NCBI GenBank assembly: GCA_016208665.1 | Contig: JACQXT010000069.1 | Coordinates: 1 to 6,708 of the forward strand | DNA: 6,708 bases | Source of the DNA: Chitinivibrionia bacterium | Lineage (GTDB): Bacteria; Krumholzibacteriota; Krumholzibacteriia; WVZY01 | Direction of reading: 5' to 3' | In this document: positions 1-6,109 of the stretch, piece after piece | Layout: each line of letters opens with the position of its first letter | Numbering within the stretch: position 1 is the stretch's first letter | Made by a program: the position numbers and the translations under genes | The notes under the pieces: model-generated | The model's database searches: none | What the model was told of the DNA's origin: nothing | Seen by the model: only the letters and a program-made list of their open reading frames with translations

Positions 1-156
1 TCATCAACAAAAAAACTTCCCGACGCGGAAAAGAATATCCCCCTCGCAATTCCTCAACCATCAAGGAGTTACGCGAACGACCCAGCACTTCACAACTATC
101 TGGACGCTGCAACGGAAATCGCTTCCCACGTCCAGGATTCAATGTGGACAGATTAG
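1..156 (+). CDS. Possible 3' end of an unidentified convergent gene (partial)
   Basis: Plus-strand frame 1 is open from the window edge for 51 codons and stops at TAG (154-156). The translation is rich in Asp, Glu and Ala and ends in a likely amphipathic helix (DPALHNYLDAATEIASHVQD, then a short tail), which looks like a natural protein C-terminus. I do not recognise the family. The other two plus frames and one minus frame are also open here, so the frame choice rests on amino-acid character alone; the competing minus frame is Arg-rich, as antisense shadows often are. If real, the gene is convergent with the M48 operon, with 107 bp between the two stop codons. Confidence 0.38.
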   Translation, partial: SSTKKLPDAEKNIPLAIPQPSRSYANDPALHNYLDAATEIASHVQDSMWTD

Positions 157-220
157 ACCGAGAGGGCCGGTTTCTATACTATTGGTGAAACCAAGGTCGG
201 GAAGGACGGCTTATCTTCCG

Positions 221-259
221 GTCGCTCGGGTAGGCACACCGTCAACGGACCTGAGCGAC
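221..259. terminator. Hairpin between convergent gene ends, terminator-like but without a T-tract
   Basis: GTCGCTCGGGT (221-231) can pair with ACCTGAGCGAC (249-259): 11 positions with one G-T wobble, around a 17-nt loop. It starts 4 bp past the M48 stop codon, where a terminator for the minus-strand operon would sit, and could also serve the convergent plus-strand gene. Neither strand shows a run of T after the stem, so it is not a canonical intrinsic terminator. It may instead be an RNA-stabilising 3' hairpin. Confidence 0.4.
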
Positions 260-263
260 AGGA

Positions 264-1079
264 TTAGCTTCCCTTTGGCAGGTCGGTCTTCATTCTCCGG
301 TAGCGGTCGGCGTTGGCCGTTAGGTTGCCGGGAAGCGGGGTCATTTCGGCAATCTGTTGTGCTGCGTTCTGGATTCGCTCCTGAGTATCCGGGTGCGAAG
401 AGACAAGCTTCTCATAGCTGCTGGCTTCCCCATGGGAGCTGCCTATTGCCGCAAGTTTGTCGAACATCCCGAGCGCACCCTTGGGATCATAGCCTGCCTC
501 CACCATGTACTGGATGCCATAGTTGTCGGCCTCACGTTCATTGTCACGAGAATAGCCGGCAAAGATCAGTGTCATGCCGGCGCCGATGGCGGCCTGCATT
601 GCCTCGCTGGCTCCGTCCTGTCCGAAGACCAGTTGATAGGCCATGGCCACGCCCAGGGAAGCCTGCAATCGCTTGATTCCGTGGCGGGCCACTACGTGAG
701 AGATCTCGTGTGCCATCACCGCGGCCATCTCGGCCTCAGAGTCCATCTCACGCAGCAGGCCGGTGTAGAAGTAGACGAAACCGCCGGGGGCGGCGAAGGC
801 ATTCACCTGATCCGATTCGATGACTTTGAATGTGTACTGGATGTCGGTGCGATCACACACCGCCACGATCCGCTGCCCGACTTCATTGACATAGGCCTGC
901 CACTCCGGGTCCGCTAAAAGCCGCTCCTGGCTCTCGACCTGCTCGGCCATGCCGGCGCCAATCGCCACTTCCTGGCCCGAAGGAATGATTATCAGCGATT
1001 TCTGGCCCCCGGGACCAGTGGTGGCACAAGAAAGTACAACCATGCACAATGCTATCAGTATCAGGCATGTGTTCTTCAT
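264..1079 (-). CDS. M48-family zinc metallopeptidase, lipoprotein
   Basis: The predicted 271-aa product is a periplasmic zinc peptidase anchored as a lipoprotein, of the M48 (BepA/LoiP/Oma1-like) type that degrades or helps fold envelope proteins. The N-terminus is a short lipoprotein signal (MKNTCLILIALCMVVLSC) with the lipidated Cys at residue 18. The catalytic HEISH motif is at 124-128, with His124 and His128 as zinc ligands and Glu125 as the catalytic base. The third ligand is probably Glu181 in the NEREADNYG segment (180-188). A C-terminal SSHPDTQERI segment (227-236) is also typical of this family. The ATG at 1077-1079 was chosen over an in-frame start at 1115 because AGGAGG lies 10 nt upstream and the signal peptide begins there. 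It is the last gene of the run, 39 bp after the DUF4870-like gene. The frame is intact. The exact subfamily and substrate cannot be told from sequence alone. Confidence 0.93.
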   Translation of the reverse strand: MKNTCLILIALCMVVLSCATTGPGGQKSLIIIPSGQEVAIGAGMAEQVESQERLLADPEWQAYVNEVGQRIVAVCDRTDIQYTFKVIESDQVNAFAAPGGFVYFYTGLLREMDSEAEMAAVMAHEISHVVARHGIKRLQASLGVAMAYQLVFGQDGASEAMQAAIGAGMTLIFAGYSRDNEREADNYGIQYMVEAGYDPKGALGMFDKLAAIGSSHGEASSYEKLVSSHPDTQERIQNAAQQIAEMTPLPGNLTANADRYRRMKTDLPKGS

Positions 1080-1089
1080 TATCGCACAT

Positions 1090-1095
1090 CCTCCT
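1090..1095 (-). promoter_or_regulatory. Ribosome binding site of the M48 gene
   Basis: The minus strand reads AGGAGG here, 10 nt before the ATG at 1079. It fixes that codon as the start, since the longer in-frame start at 1115 lies upstream of this site and would put 12 extra residues before the lipoprotein signal. Confidence 0.75.
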
Positions 1096-1118
1096 TCACC
1101 GCTTGTCCAAGTCACTTC

Positions 1119-1523
1119 TCAAAGTTTCGAGCGCTCCGCAAGATCACCGATGATCGGCAGCCGACAACTTCTCCCCTGGACCGCCGCTGCAATCCCAGCG
1201 ATGGAAAAGCCGACCGCCACGAGGAGAATCCCTTTGAAGACTAGATCCGATATAATGTCCACGAGAAATAGCACCGCCACCAGCTCGATCAGGAACAGAA
1301 TCACTCCCTGCCGAGCATGCCCTCGGGCCTCGTGTCCCTCTTTTAGTGTGAGAAGCGGCACGAAACAAAGAATAGGGATATAGGCCATGATAGCGGCGAT
1401 GCGGCTGTCACCAGTGTCCAACAGGTCAAAGGGACTCCGGTCATCGTCGGTGTCTCCGTCAGTCTCCCTCTCCGGCGGCGGCCCTTGTGGCTTCGGTTCA
1501 TCCTTAAAGAACGACTCCGTCAT
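1119..1523 (-). CDS. Small DUF4870/Tic20-like integral membrane protein
   Basis: The 134-aa product has a hydrophilic, acidic and Pro-rich N-terminal tail (about residues 1-40) followed by three predicted membrane segments, roughly 42-59, 73-91 and 96-115. Conserved-looking signatures are the HARQG motif (69-73) between the first two segments and a QGRSCRLPIIGDL motif (116-128) after the third. Both match the layout of the DUF4870/Tic20-like family; its function in bacteria is not established. The ATG at 1521-1523 has a GGAG six nucleotides upstream (1530-1533). It sits 30 bp after the GH57 stop and 39 bp before the M48 start, so it is almost certainly co-transcribed with both. The frame is intact. 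Family assignment is from motif recognition only. Confidence 0.82.
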   Translation of the reverse strand: MTESFFKDEPKPQGPPPERETDGDTDDDRSPFDLLDTGDSRIAAIMAYIPILCFVPLLTLKEGHEARGHARQGVILFLIELVAVLFLVDIISDLVFKGILLVAVGFSIAGIAAAVQGRSCRLPIIGDLAERSKL

Positions 1524-1553
1524 CCTTCACTCCATCGTGTGTGGCTCAATTGG

Positions 1554-2561
1554 CTATCCTGAAGGCCAAAACAACTCGTTGCCGGGTGATGATACTTCAA
1601 ACTCAAGATCCTTGGCGGCAGGCCATTGCTCCAAGACCTCTTCTCCATCCAACACGATCACTCGAAACGCCACTCGACCGACGCCGTTGTCAAGAATCGT
1701 GTTCCGTTCCACCGCCAATTCTGCTATTTCGGCCACCCGGTACTCAATCGCCGACTTCTCGTCCTCGCGGCCGGCGGCATCGGGTATAATGGCAATCACT
1801 TTGGGCCGAGAACTGTTGAACGAGATTAGGATCTTCCTACCTCTTATCGATTCTAACGCCTTCTCCGATCTGAAGTCAAGCCGAATGTAAACGTTGCGGT
1901 GATCGTAAGCGAAGTAGATTGCCGAGATAAGACAATTGGTGTGATGCATGGTGCCGCTGCCGAGCAAGCAGTCGTAGTGGCCGGCCCCCGCCCACTCATA
2001 GAAGTGGGTCAGACGCCCGTCGATATCGGGCGTTAGAAGGCAGTCGGGCGGTACCGGCGTAGAGGTTTTGACCGGGCCCTGGATTGGAATCAGCAATTCG
2101 ATTGGTGTCTCCAGACCCAGGAGGTCGTAGACCGCCGTCAGGTGCCTGCGGAAGAGGGCATCGAATCGACCATTGTCGACGCCCCGATGTTCGTCGCCAT
2201 ACCACCAAAACCAGTCTGACCCTTCCGCGATGTAGATTTGATTCCAAGCCTGCGCCAAACGTTGGGGGTCATAATCACGGTGACTCTTGGTGAACTCCTC
2301 AAGGACGTCCCGAGTCGCCGCAAGCAGATCCCAGGCGGCGTTGTCCTCCGGGTGTCCGATCCAAATTCTAAAATTGTGATTGATCCAAGATCCCGCGTAC
2401 AAACTCTGCAGCGGCCTGGCCGGGAGACGTGCAGCTTCGCCAAACGTCACCGTTTCGATCAGCGGATCGACTGACAAGCTCCGATACAATTCTCGCAGGA
2501 AGGCGGTGCCGTCGTCGGGAAAGAATTCCCACGCGTTCTCACCGTCAAGCACGACGGGGAC
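1554..2561 (-). CDS. GH57 glycoside hydrolase, C-terminal part (out of frame with the N-terminal part)
   Basis: This frame carries the second half of the GH57 protein. It opens with FVPVVLDGENAWEFFP (from about 2564), where LDGENAW is the last conserved GH57 block. GSWINHNFRIWIGH, IAEGSDWFWWYGDEH and FDALFRRHL segments follow, all typical of the roughly 700-residue bacterial GH57 branch. The final 130 or so residues look like a beta-rich domain (for example RNVYIRLDF). A GTG at 2550-2552 gives a nominal 332-aa open frame, but it lies inside the conserved VVLDGEN block and has no good ribosome binding site, so I do not think it is a real start. The part ends at TAG, 30 bp before the DUF4870-like gene. 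Taken together with the upstream part it would make one enzyme. It lacks the catalytic residues and would not be active by itself. Confidence 0.85.
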   Translation of the reverse strand, partial: VPVVLDGENAWEFFPDDGTAFLRELYRSLSVDPLIETVTFGEAARLPARPLQSLYAGSWINHNFRIWIGHPEDNAAWDLLAATRDVLEEFTKSHRDYDPQRLAQAWNQIYIAEGSDWFWWYGDEHRGVDNGRFDALFRRHLTAVYDLLGLETPIELLIPIQGPVKTSTPVPPDCLLTPDIDGRLTHFYEWAGAGHYDCLLGSGTMHHTNCLISAIYFAYDHRNVYIRLDFRSEKALESIRGRKILISFNSSRPKVIAIIPDAAGREDEKSAIEYRVAEIAELAVERNTILDNGVGRVAFRVIVLDGEEVLEQWPAAKDLEFEVSSPGNELFWPSG

Positions 2562-3586
2562 AAAACAAAGCCAATCCGGTCGGACAGGCCGTGATCCCGA
2601 AACAGGAGCCTGAGGCCGTTGGGAAGTTCATGAACCAGGTGGGTTGGGTTGACGGAAGACTCCCCAGATGATGCGCCCGGCGATCGACGCAACACTTCTT
2701 CGTCCGATGCCAGCCACTTGATTCCCCGTGCAGCAACCAAATCGGCCACGGCCTGCGACACGGAGCCCTCAGATGGCCACATTCCAGATGGTCGACGTCC
2801 AAACAACTCTTCGAATCGATCCATCGCCGTATCGATCTGGCTGGCGGCATCTTCGGGGTGCTGGAACCGCCGCCGCGGCAACGTCAGGCGCGGGAGAGCT
2901 TCCAGGGCCGACTGGGCAGCGATCAGCAATGGGAGAATCGGATGGTAATAGGGCGAAACCGATATCTCAATTCGACCGGCCTCAAGCGCCTCTCTGTAAA
3001 TAGGGATGATTCGACCTAGGTGTCGAAGTTGCCAATCGAGCAATCTCTGCTTCTGTGACTCGCTGAACTGCCTGCCCTGTTGGAACAGCTCGTCGATCGG
3101 ATCCTCATCGCGGTATCGCGGGTCCACCCAAACCAGGTTCGACCACACCTGAAGGTCCCTAATCTCCTCGGCGGAAAACAGCGACGGCAGGATTGTATTG
3201 TCTGTGACACTCCTGGCCTTACGGAATAGCTGTCGATAGCGCACGTACGGCTCAATCATGGTTGCTGGGTTGGCGGAAAAGAAACTGCCCAGAATTTCGG
3301 CGCGCTGGGAGGGAGTTATTTGGTCGGCCGGGAGGCGACTGAGTTGCAGGTGAGGGTCGCTGCCGCCCCGACCATAGAGTTCGATTTGGTCCACCAAGCT
3401 GGGGACGATGTTGAAGGTAACCTTGATTCGCTTGAACTCAGTCGCTGCCTGGACCATATCCAGGTAGTCTTTGACGCCATGAAGCCGCACCCACGGCATA
3501 GCCAGACGGTTGGAACCTGGCTCCCGGTAATTGGGCTGATGCATGTGCCAGAGCAACGCCAGCTTGATGGGCTTGGTAATCGGCAC
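2459..3586 (-). CDS. GH57 glycoside hydrolase (alpha-glucan-active), N-terminal catalytic part, frame broken
   Basis: GH57 enzymes are retaining alpha-glucan hydrolases or transferases (amylase, branching enzyme, glucanotransferase and related activities). This part has WHMHQPNY (13-20, motif 1), SPYYHPILPLL (211-221, motif 2), MWPSEGSVS (269-277) with Glu273 as the presumed nucleophile, and RDHGLSDRIGFV (330-341) with the presumed acid/base Asp. Authentic sequence ends at Val341 (about 2564). The next 34 residues to the stop at 2459 are out of frame. In relatives a few dozen residues separate the RDHGLSD and LDGEN blocks; here they are nearly adjacent and in different frames, so DNA seems to be missing. 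There is no signal peptide, so the enzyme is probably cytoplasmic. The start is GTG (3584-3586), preceded by AAGGGGG six nucleotides upstream. It lies 30 bp after the TPR gene. The exact substrate is not predictable. Confidence 0.88.
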   Translation of the reverse strand: MPITKPIKLALLWHMHQPNYREPGSNRLAMPWVRLHGVKDYLDMVQAATEFKRIKVTFNIVPSLVDQIELYGRGGSDPHLQLSRLPADQITPSQRAEILGSFFSANPATMIEPYVRYRQLFRKARSVTDNTILPSLFSAEEIRDLQVWSNLVWVDPRYRDEDPIDELFQQGRQFSESQKQRLLDWQLRHLGRIIPIYREALEAGRIEISVSPYYHPILPLLIAAQSALEALPRLTLPRRRFQHPEDAASQIDTAMDRFEELFGRRPSGMWPSEGSVSQAVADLVAARGIKWLASDEEVLRRSPGASSGESSVNPTHLVHELPNGLRLLFRDHGLSDRIGFVLSPSCLTVRTRGNSFPTTAPPSCENCIGACQSIR

Positions 3587-3592
3587 GGCCAG

Positions 3593-3599
3593 CCCCCTT
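3593..3599 (-). promoter_or_regulatory. Ribosome binding site of the GH57 gene
   Basis: The minus strand reads AAGGGGG, six nucleotides before the GTG at 3584-3586. This supports a non-ATG start immediately before the conserved KLALLWHMHQPNY opening of the protein. Confidence 0.55.
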
Positions 3600-3616
3600 G
3601 CGGCTGGAGATGGAAA

Positions 3617-4290
3617 CTAGCCCGGGAACTTCTCGCCAAATATCCGGGCGGCTCGATTGGCCAGTTCCGTTCCCTTGAATTTATCCTGAAGTTCCGTCAG
3701 GAGCCCGCGGGCTTTCTCCCCGTCGTTTAGCTCGACATAGCACCGCAGCGCGGCTAATTGGTAATCGCCTGTCAGTGGGCCATCGGAGAACTCATCGATC
3801 GCCTGGACGTATCGCGCGGCGGCGTCGGCGAATTGACCCTGATTCTCAAGCGCCCCGGCGATTCCGGCATGAGAAGCCGCTCTCATGAGTTTGTCGTCGC
3901 GGTATTGTGACAGGTACAGCTCGAAGTACCGCACCGCTTCGGGGTAGTTGCGCTGGCGAAGGCTTAGTTTGCCAAGCAGGAAGGTAGCTTGTTCGGCTAC
4001 GTCAGTACCGTCGTGCTCATCGAGAATCCCCTGCATGGCCATTGAGGCAACCTGGTTGTTTCCCTGGCGGTAGTCCAACAGAGCCCGGGCAAACTGCGCC
4101 GCGGCGGCCTCACGGGAAGTCTCGCGCGACCGGGCGTAGAAACACCCGCCACGACCAGCAAAATCAGGGCGGCGGCACCAATCGCCACAAACTGCCAACT
4201 CTCTATGAACCAGGTTCGCGACTTGAGCATGAACGCCGTAAACTTGTCTTCTTTTATCTGTCGTTTGGTCAGCTTGACCTTCTGCTGCAT
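3617..4290 (-). CDS. TPR protein with one N-terminal membrane anchor (YfgM-like), broken by a 1-nt frameshift
   Basis: Joined across the break the product is 224 aa. A basic N-terminus (MQQKVKLTKRQIKEDKF) precedes one membrane segment at about 33-52 (rich in Ala, Ile, Leu and Val), then a soluble helical region with TPR-like units near 102-130, 138-168 and 175-205. This is the layout of YfgM-type proteins, which are inner-membrane anchored and face the periplasm, where they assist secreted or outer-membrane protein assembly. The ATG at 4288-4290 has AGGAG five nucleotides upstream. The first frame is authentic to Val50; the remainder continues one frame over from Phe51, and adding one T to the GTTTC at 4139-4143 (minus strand) gives AGVFYARSRE. 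The second frame is also open upstream to 4405, but that part is spurious. It lies 132 bp after the barrel gene and 30 bp before GH57. The YfgM assignment is by architecture only. Confidence 0.8.
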
Positions 4291-4422
4291 CTTTACTCCT
4301 TATGCGGCCAGATTGCCTTGTGGGATTATCGGCAGACGATACGAACGGAGTTAGCCGCCGGGCGCCTGATCTCAAATAACGCCGACTTCTATCGATTGCC
4401 GGCAACTTCCGGGAGTCAATGG

Positions 4423-5774
4423 CTAAAAATATCCTGTGAAAGTGAATCCCAGATGATGGTTCTTTATCTTAGCGTCGATTTCCTCGGTTTCGAAATCACG
4501 ACTCAGGTTGCTGTATGTATAGGCCCAATCCAAGTGTATCTGGCTCCAATGAAGCCCGGTTCCAAGCGACAAGTTGGTCCGGACCGGTGTCCCATCGATA
4601 TTGGGCATCGGCATCGGATGGTCAGCTTCACATACTCGCAGCCGGCACGCACGATCATCACGTTGTTCCAAAGAGCATCCTGTTCCGTGAATGTTTCCTC
4701 AGTCTGGCCGGACTGATCGAGCCGATACGACTCGCGTACTTTAATCTCCGAGCTTCCGAAGCCGCGGTACTCCAGCGTCATCGCAAGCAACAACTGCTCA
4801 GTGGCCTGATAGCTGGCTCCGGCACCAATCATGAGTGGCATGTGATACTTCACGAGCATATCGTCGTAGAAGGTGGTGTCGGTGCCCTGCTCGCGGGGAT
4901 AGCCATTGATACTCGTGACCAGGTATACGGACTGATTATGATTGAGATTCAGATCGAAGGGCGTCCGGATCACGAGACCGGCCGTCAGCTTGTCGTGCGT
5001 GTATTTCACCCCAAGATTGAAATTAAGTCCGGAGAACTTCGTCGAGTCGACCTGATAGAAATCCTCCGTGATCAGCGACGACTGCTCGCCCGGAGGCATC
5101 GGGAAGCCGGGAATATTGTTGGTGCGGAATCTCTCGAACTCACCACGACCAGTATAGACATTAACCCCGAGCCCAACCGCGACGCGTTCATGCACACGAG
5201 TACCCAGTGCAAAAGTAACGGTGTTAACAGCACCCTTGGCCTTGATCAGGTCGTCGACCGCCACGTCAAAAGTATCGATCTGGATGATGTTGTTGCGAAC
5301 AACGAAAATCGGTGCACGAGCCGTCTCGTGCCAGCCCATCTCGAGAAGATCTTCGAAACTCCGATTAAAACTGAATGACCCGACCAGTGGCCGACCCTTG
5401 AATCGGAATGGCGCAACGAAATCAACGCCTGAGAGAGCGCTCAACGAACTCTGATGGTCTCTGCGCCACACGTTACTGGCGCTAACGGAATAATCAGTGT
5501 AACCGGCCGGAGAGGTAGCGCTGTAGCTCAGACCTAGCATAGGCCCCTCGAGCGTCACCAGACCTGCAGGGTTCCAGGTACCGGCAGTTATGTCGTTAGA
5601 GATCGCGATGAATGCGTTGCCCATCCCCTCGGCGCGCGCGCCCCCGCCCACGAAGTCGAAGTTCAGGTAGTCCTGATAAGAAACTCCTTCGAACGTAAAC
5701 TGATTGTCGGACTGAGCTGCCAAACTCGAACTCAGCGCCAATATTGCCGCCACCCCCATCAGACACTTCTTCAT
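4423..5774 (-). CDS. Outer-membrane beta-barrel protein (OmpP1/FadL/PorV-like), broken by a 1-nt frameshift
   Basis: Joined across the break the product is about 450 aa. Residues 1-20 are a signal peptide (MKKCLMGVAAILALSSSLAA, likely cut before Gln21). The mature N-terminus has GGGARAEGMGNAFIAISND (43-61) and WNPAGL (67-72), the hallmark of OmpP1/FadL/PorV-type barrels. Many alternating hydrophobic strands follow, and the last residue is Phe in a GFTFTGYF ending, the usual outer-membrane insertion signal. The frame is authentic to about Lys383 (4626). Restoring one G in the AAGCTG at 4623-4628 (minus strand) reads YVKADHPMP and continues for 67 residues to the stop at 4423. Without the repair the first frame runs on to 4503 with an unnatural tail. 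The ATG at 5774 is preferred to the in-frame TTG at 5783, because AGGAG (5784-5788) is 9 nt from the ATG and abuts the TTG. The transported substrate, if any, is unknown. Confidence 0.85.
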
Positions 5775-5783
5775 TAGCCACAA

Positions 5784-5788
5784 CTCCT
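5784..5788 (-). promoter_or_regulatory. Ribosome binding site of the barrel gene
   Basis: The minus strand reads AGGAG, nine nucleotides before the ATG at 5774. It decides the start: the alternative TTG at 5781-5783 directly touches the site and could not use it. Confidence 0.7.
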
Positions 5789-5851
5789 ATTGCTAACCAC
5801 AATACTTCTCATCCCAAGCAAAGACGCGGATTACCCGCAGAACAACCAACA

Positions 5852-5880
5852 AATATATGGTTGGGCCAAAACCATGTCAA
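5852..5880 (-). promoter_or_regulatory. Sigma70-like promoter for the barrel gene
   Basis: On the minus strand a perfect TTGACA (-35, 5880-5875) is separated by 17 nt from TATATT (-10, 5857-5852), one mismatch from TATAAT. Transcription would begin near 5845, giving a leader of about 70 nt before the ATG at 5774. The spacer holds an inverted repeat, ATGGTT-7 nt-AACCAT (5858-5876, overlapping the edges of both boxes), which could be an operator. This promoter probably drives the barrel gene and may read on into the TPR-GH57-DUF4870-M48 run, for which I found no good promoter in 4291-4422. Confidence 0.65.
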
Positions 5881-5907
5881 ACTATTTTGAGTCAATTGTT
5901 GAGTTCT

Positions 5908-5941
5908 AACCCGTTACAAAAGAATGGGTTGCCCAACGGGT
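5908..5941 (-). terminator. Alternative hairpins downstream of the tRNA, possible weak terminator
   Basis: ACCCGTT (5909-5915) is a perfect inverted repeat of AACGGGT (5935-5941). Within the loop, TGGG-TTG-CCCA (5925-5935) forms a small hairpin which, on the minus strand, is followed by TTCTTTT. AACCC (5908-5912) can also pair with GGGTT (5926-5930), so the pairings compete. The position, about 50 bp past the tRNA and before the barrel promoter, suits a terminator of the apt-tRNA transcript, but each stem is short. Confidence 0.28.
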
Positions 5942-5988
5942 CGACCGGTGGTGGCCCGGGCATAATTGGCAAGGTTCGGATAGAGAAA

Positions 5989-6062
5989 TACCCCCGGCAG
6001 GAATTGAACCTGCGGCACACGGTTTAGGAAACCGTTGCTCTATCCAACTGAGCTACGGGGGC
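5989..6062 (-). tRNA. tRNA-Arg (anticodon CCT)
   Basis: The 74-nt minus-strand sequence folds as a full cloverleaf. Acceptor GCCCCCG pairs with CGGGGGT (position 1 to 72 is a G-U wobble). The D stem is GCTC/GAGC, the anticodon stem ACGGT/ACCGT encloses loop TTCCTAA (anticodon CCT, reading AGG), the variable loop is GTGCC, and the T stem GCAGG/CCTGC encloses TTCAATT. The discriminator is A. CCA is not encoded (TTT follows), so it must be added enzymatically. It lies 47 bp after the apt stop on the same strand and may be co-transcribed with apt; I saw no convincing promoter in the gap. Confidence 0.95.
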
Positions 6063-6109
6063 GAATCGAATACAAGCTACGCGGTTCCAGGGAAAAAAGC
6101 AATTGCGGA

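Noticed and set aside
2..142. Minus-strand open stretch that could be a further operon gene after M48
   Set aside because: No ribosome binding site or convincing start; the Arg-rich translation looks like the shadow of the plus-strand frame, though the choice is not certain.
182..676. Plus-strand open frame of 164 codons
   Set aside because: It is antisense to the M48 peptidase gene, which has clear catalytic motifs; the translation is rich in Arg, Ser, Pro and Cys, with no recognisable motif.
357..917. Plus-strand open frame of 186 codons
   Set aside because: Complement of the M48 gene; the His- and Val-rich translation mirrors the conserved minus-strand protein.
4142..4405. Upstream extension of the second TPR frame to an ATG at 4405
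   Set aside because: This stretch is out of frame with the recognisable membrane anchor starting at 4290, which has a good ribosome binding site; the extension is Arg-rich and unlike a membrane anchor.
4396..4405. Perfect palindrome TTGCCGGCAA past the barrel stop
   Set aside because: It has no loop and no T-run, and is short enough to occur by chance; it is not a terminator.
4042..4716. Plus-strand open frame of 224 codons spanning the TPR start and barrel end
   Set aside because: It overlaps two recognisable minus-strand genes and their gap, and shows no coherent protein features.
4515..5378. Plus-strand open frame of 287 codons
   Set aside because: Antisense to the outer-membrane barrel gene, whose signal peptide and conserved N-terminal block are clear.
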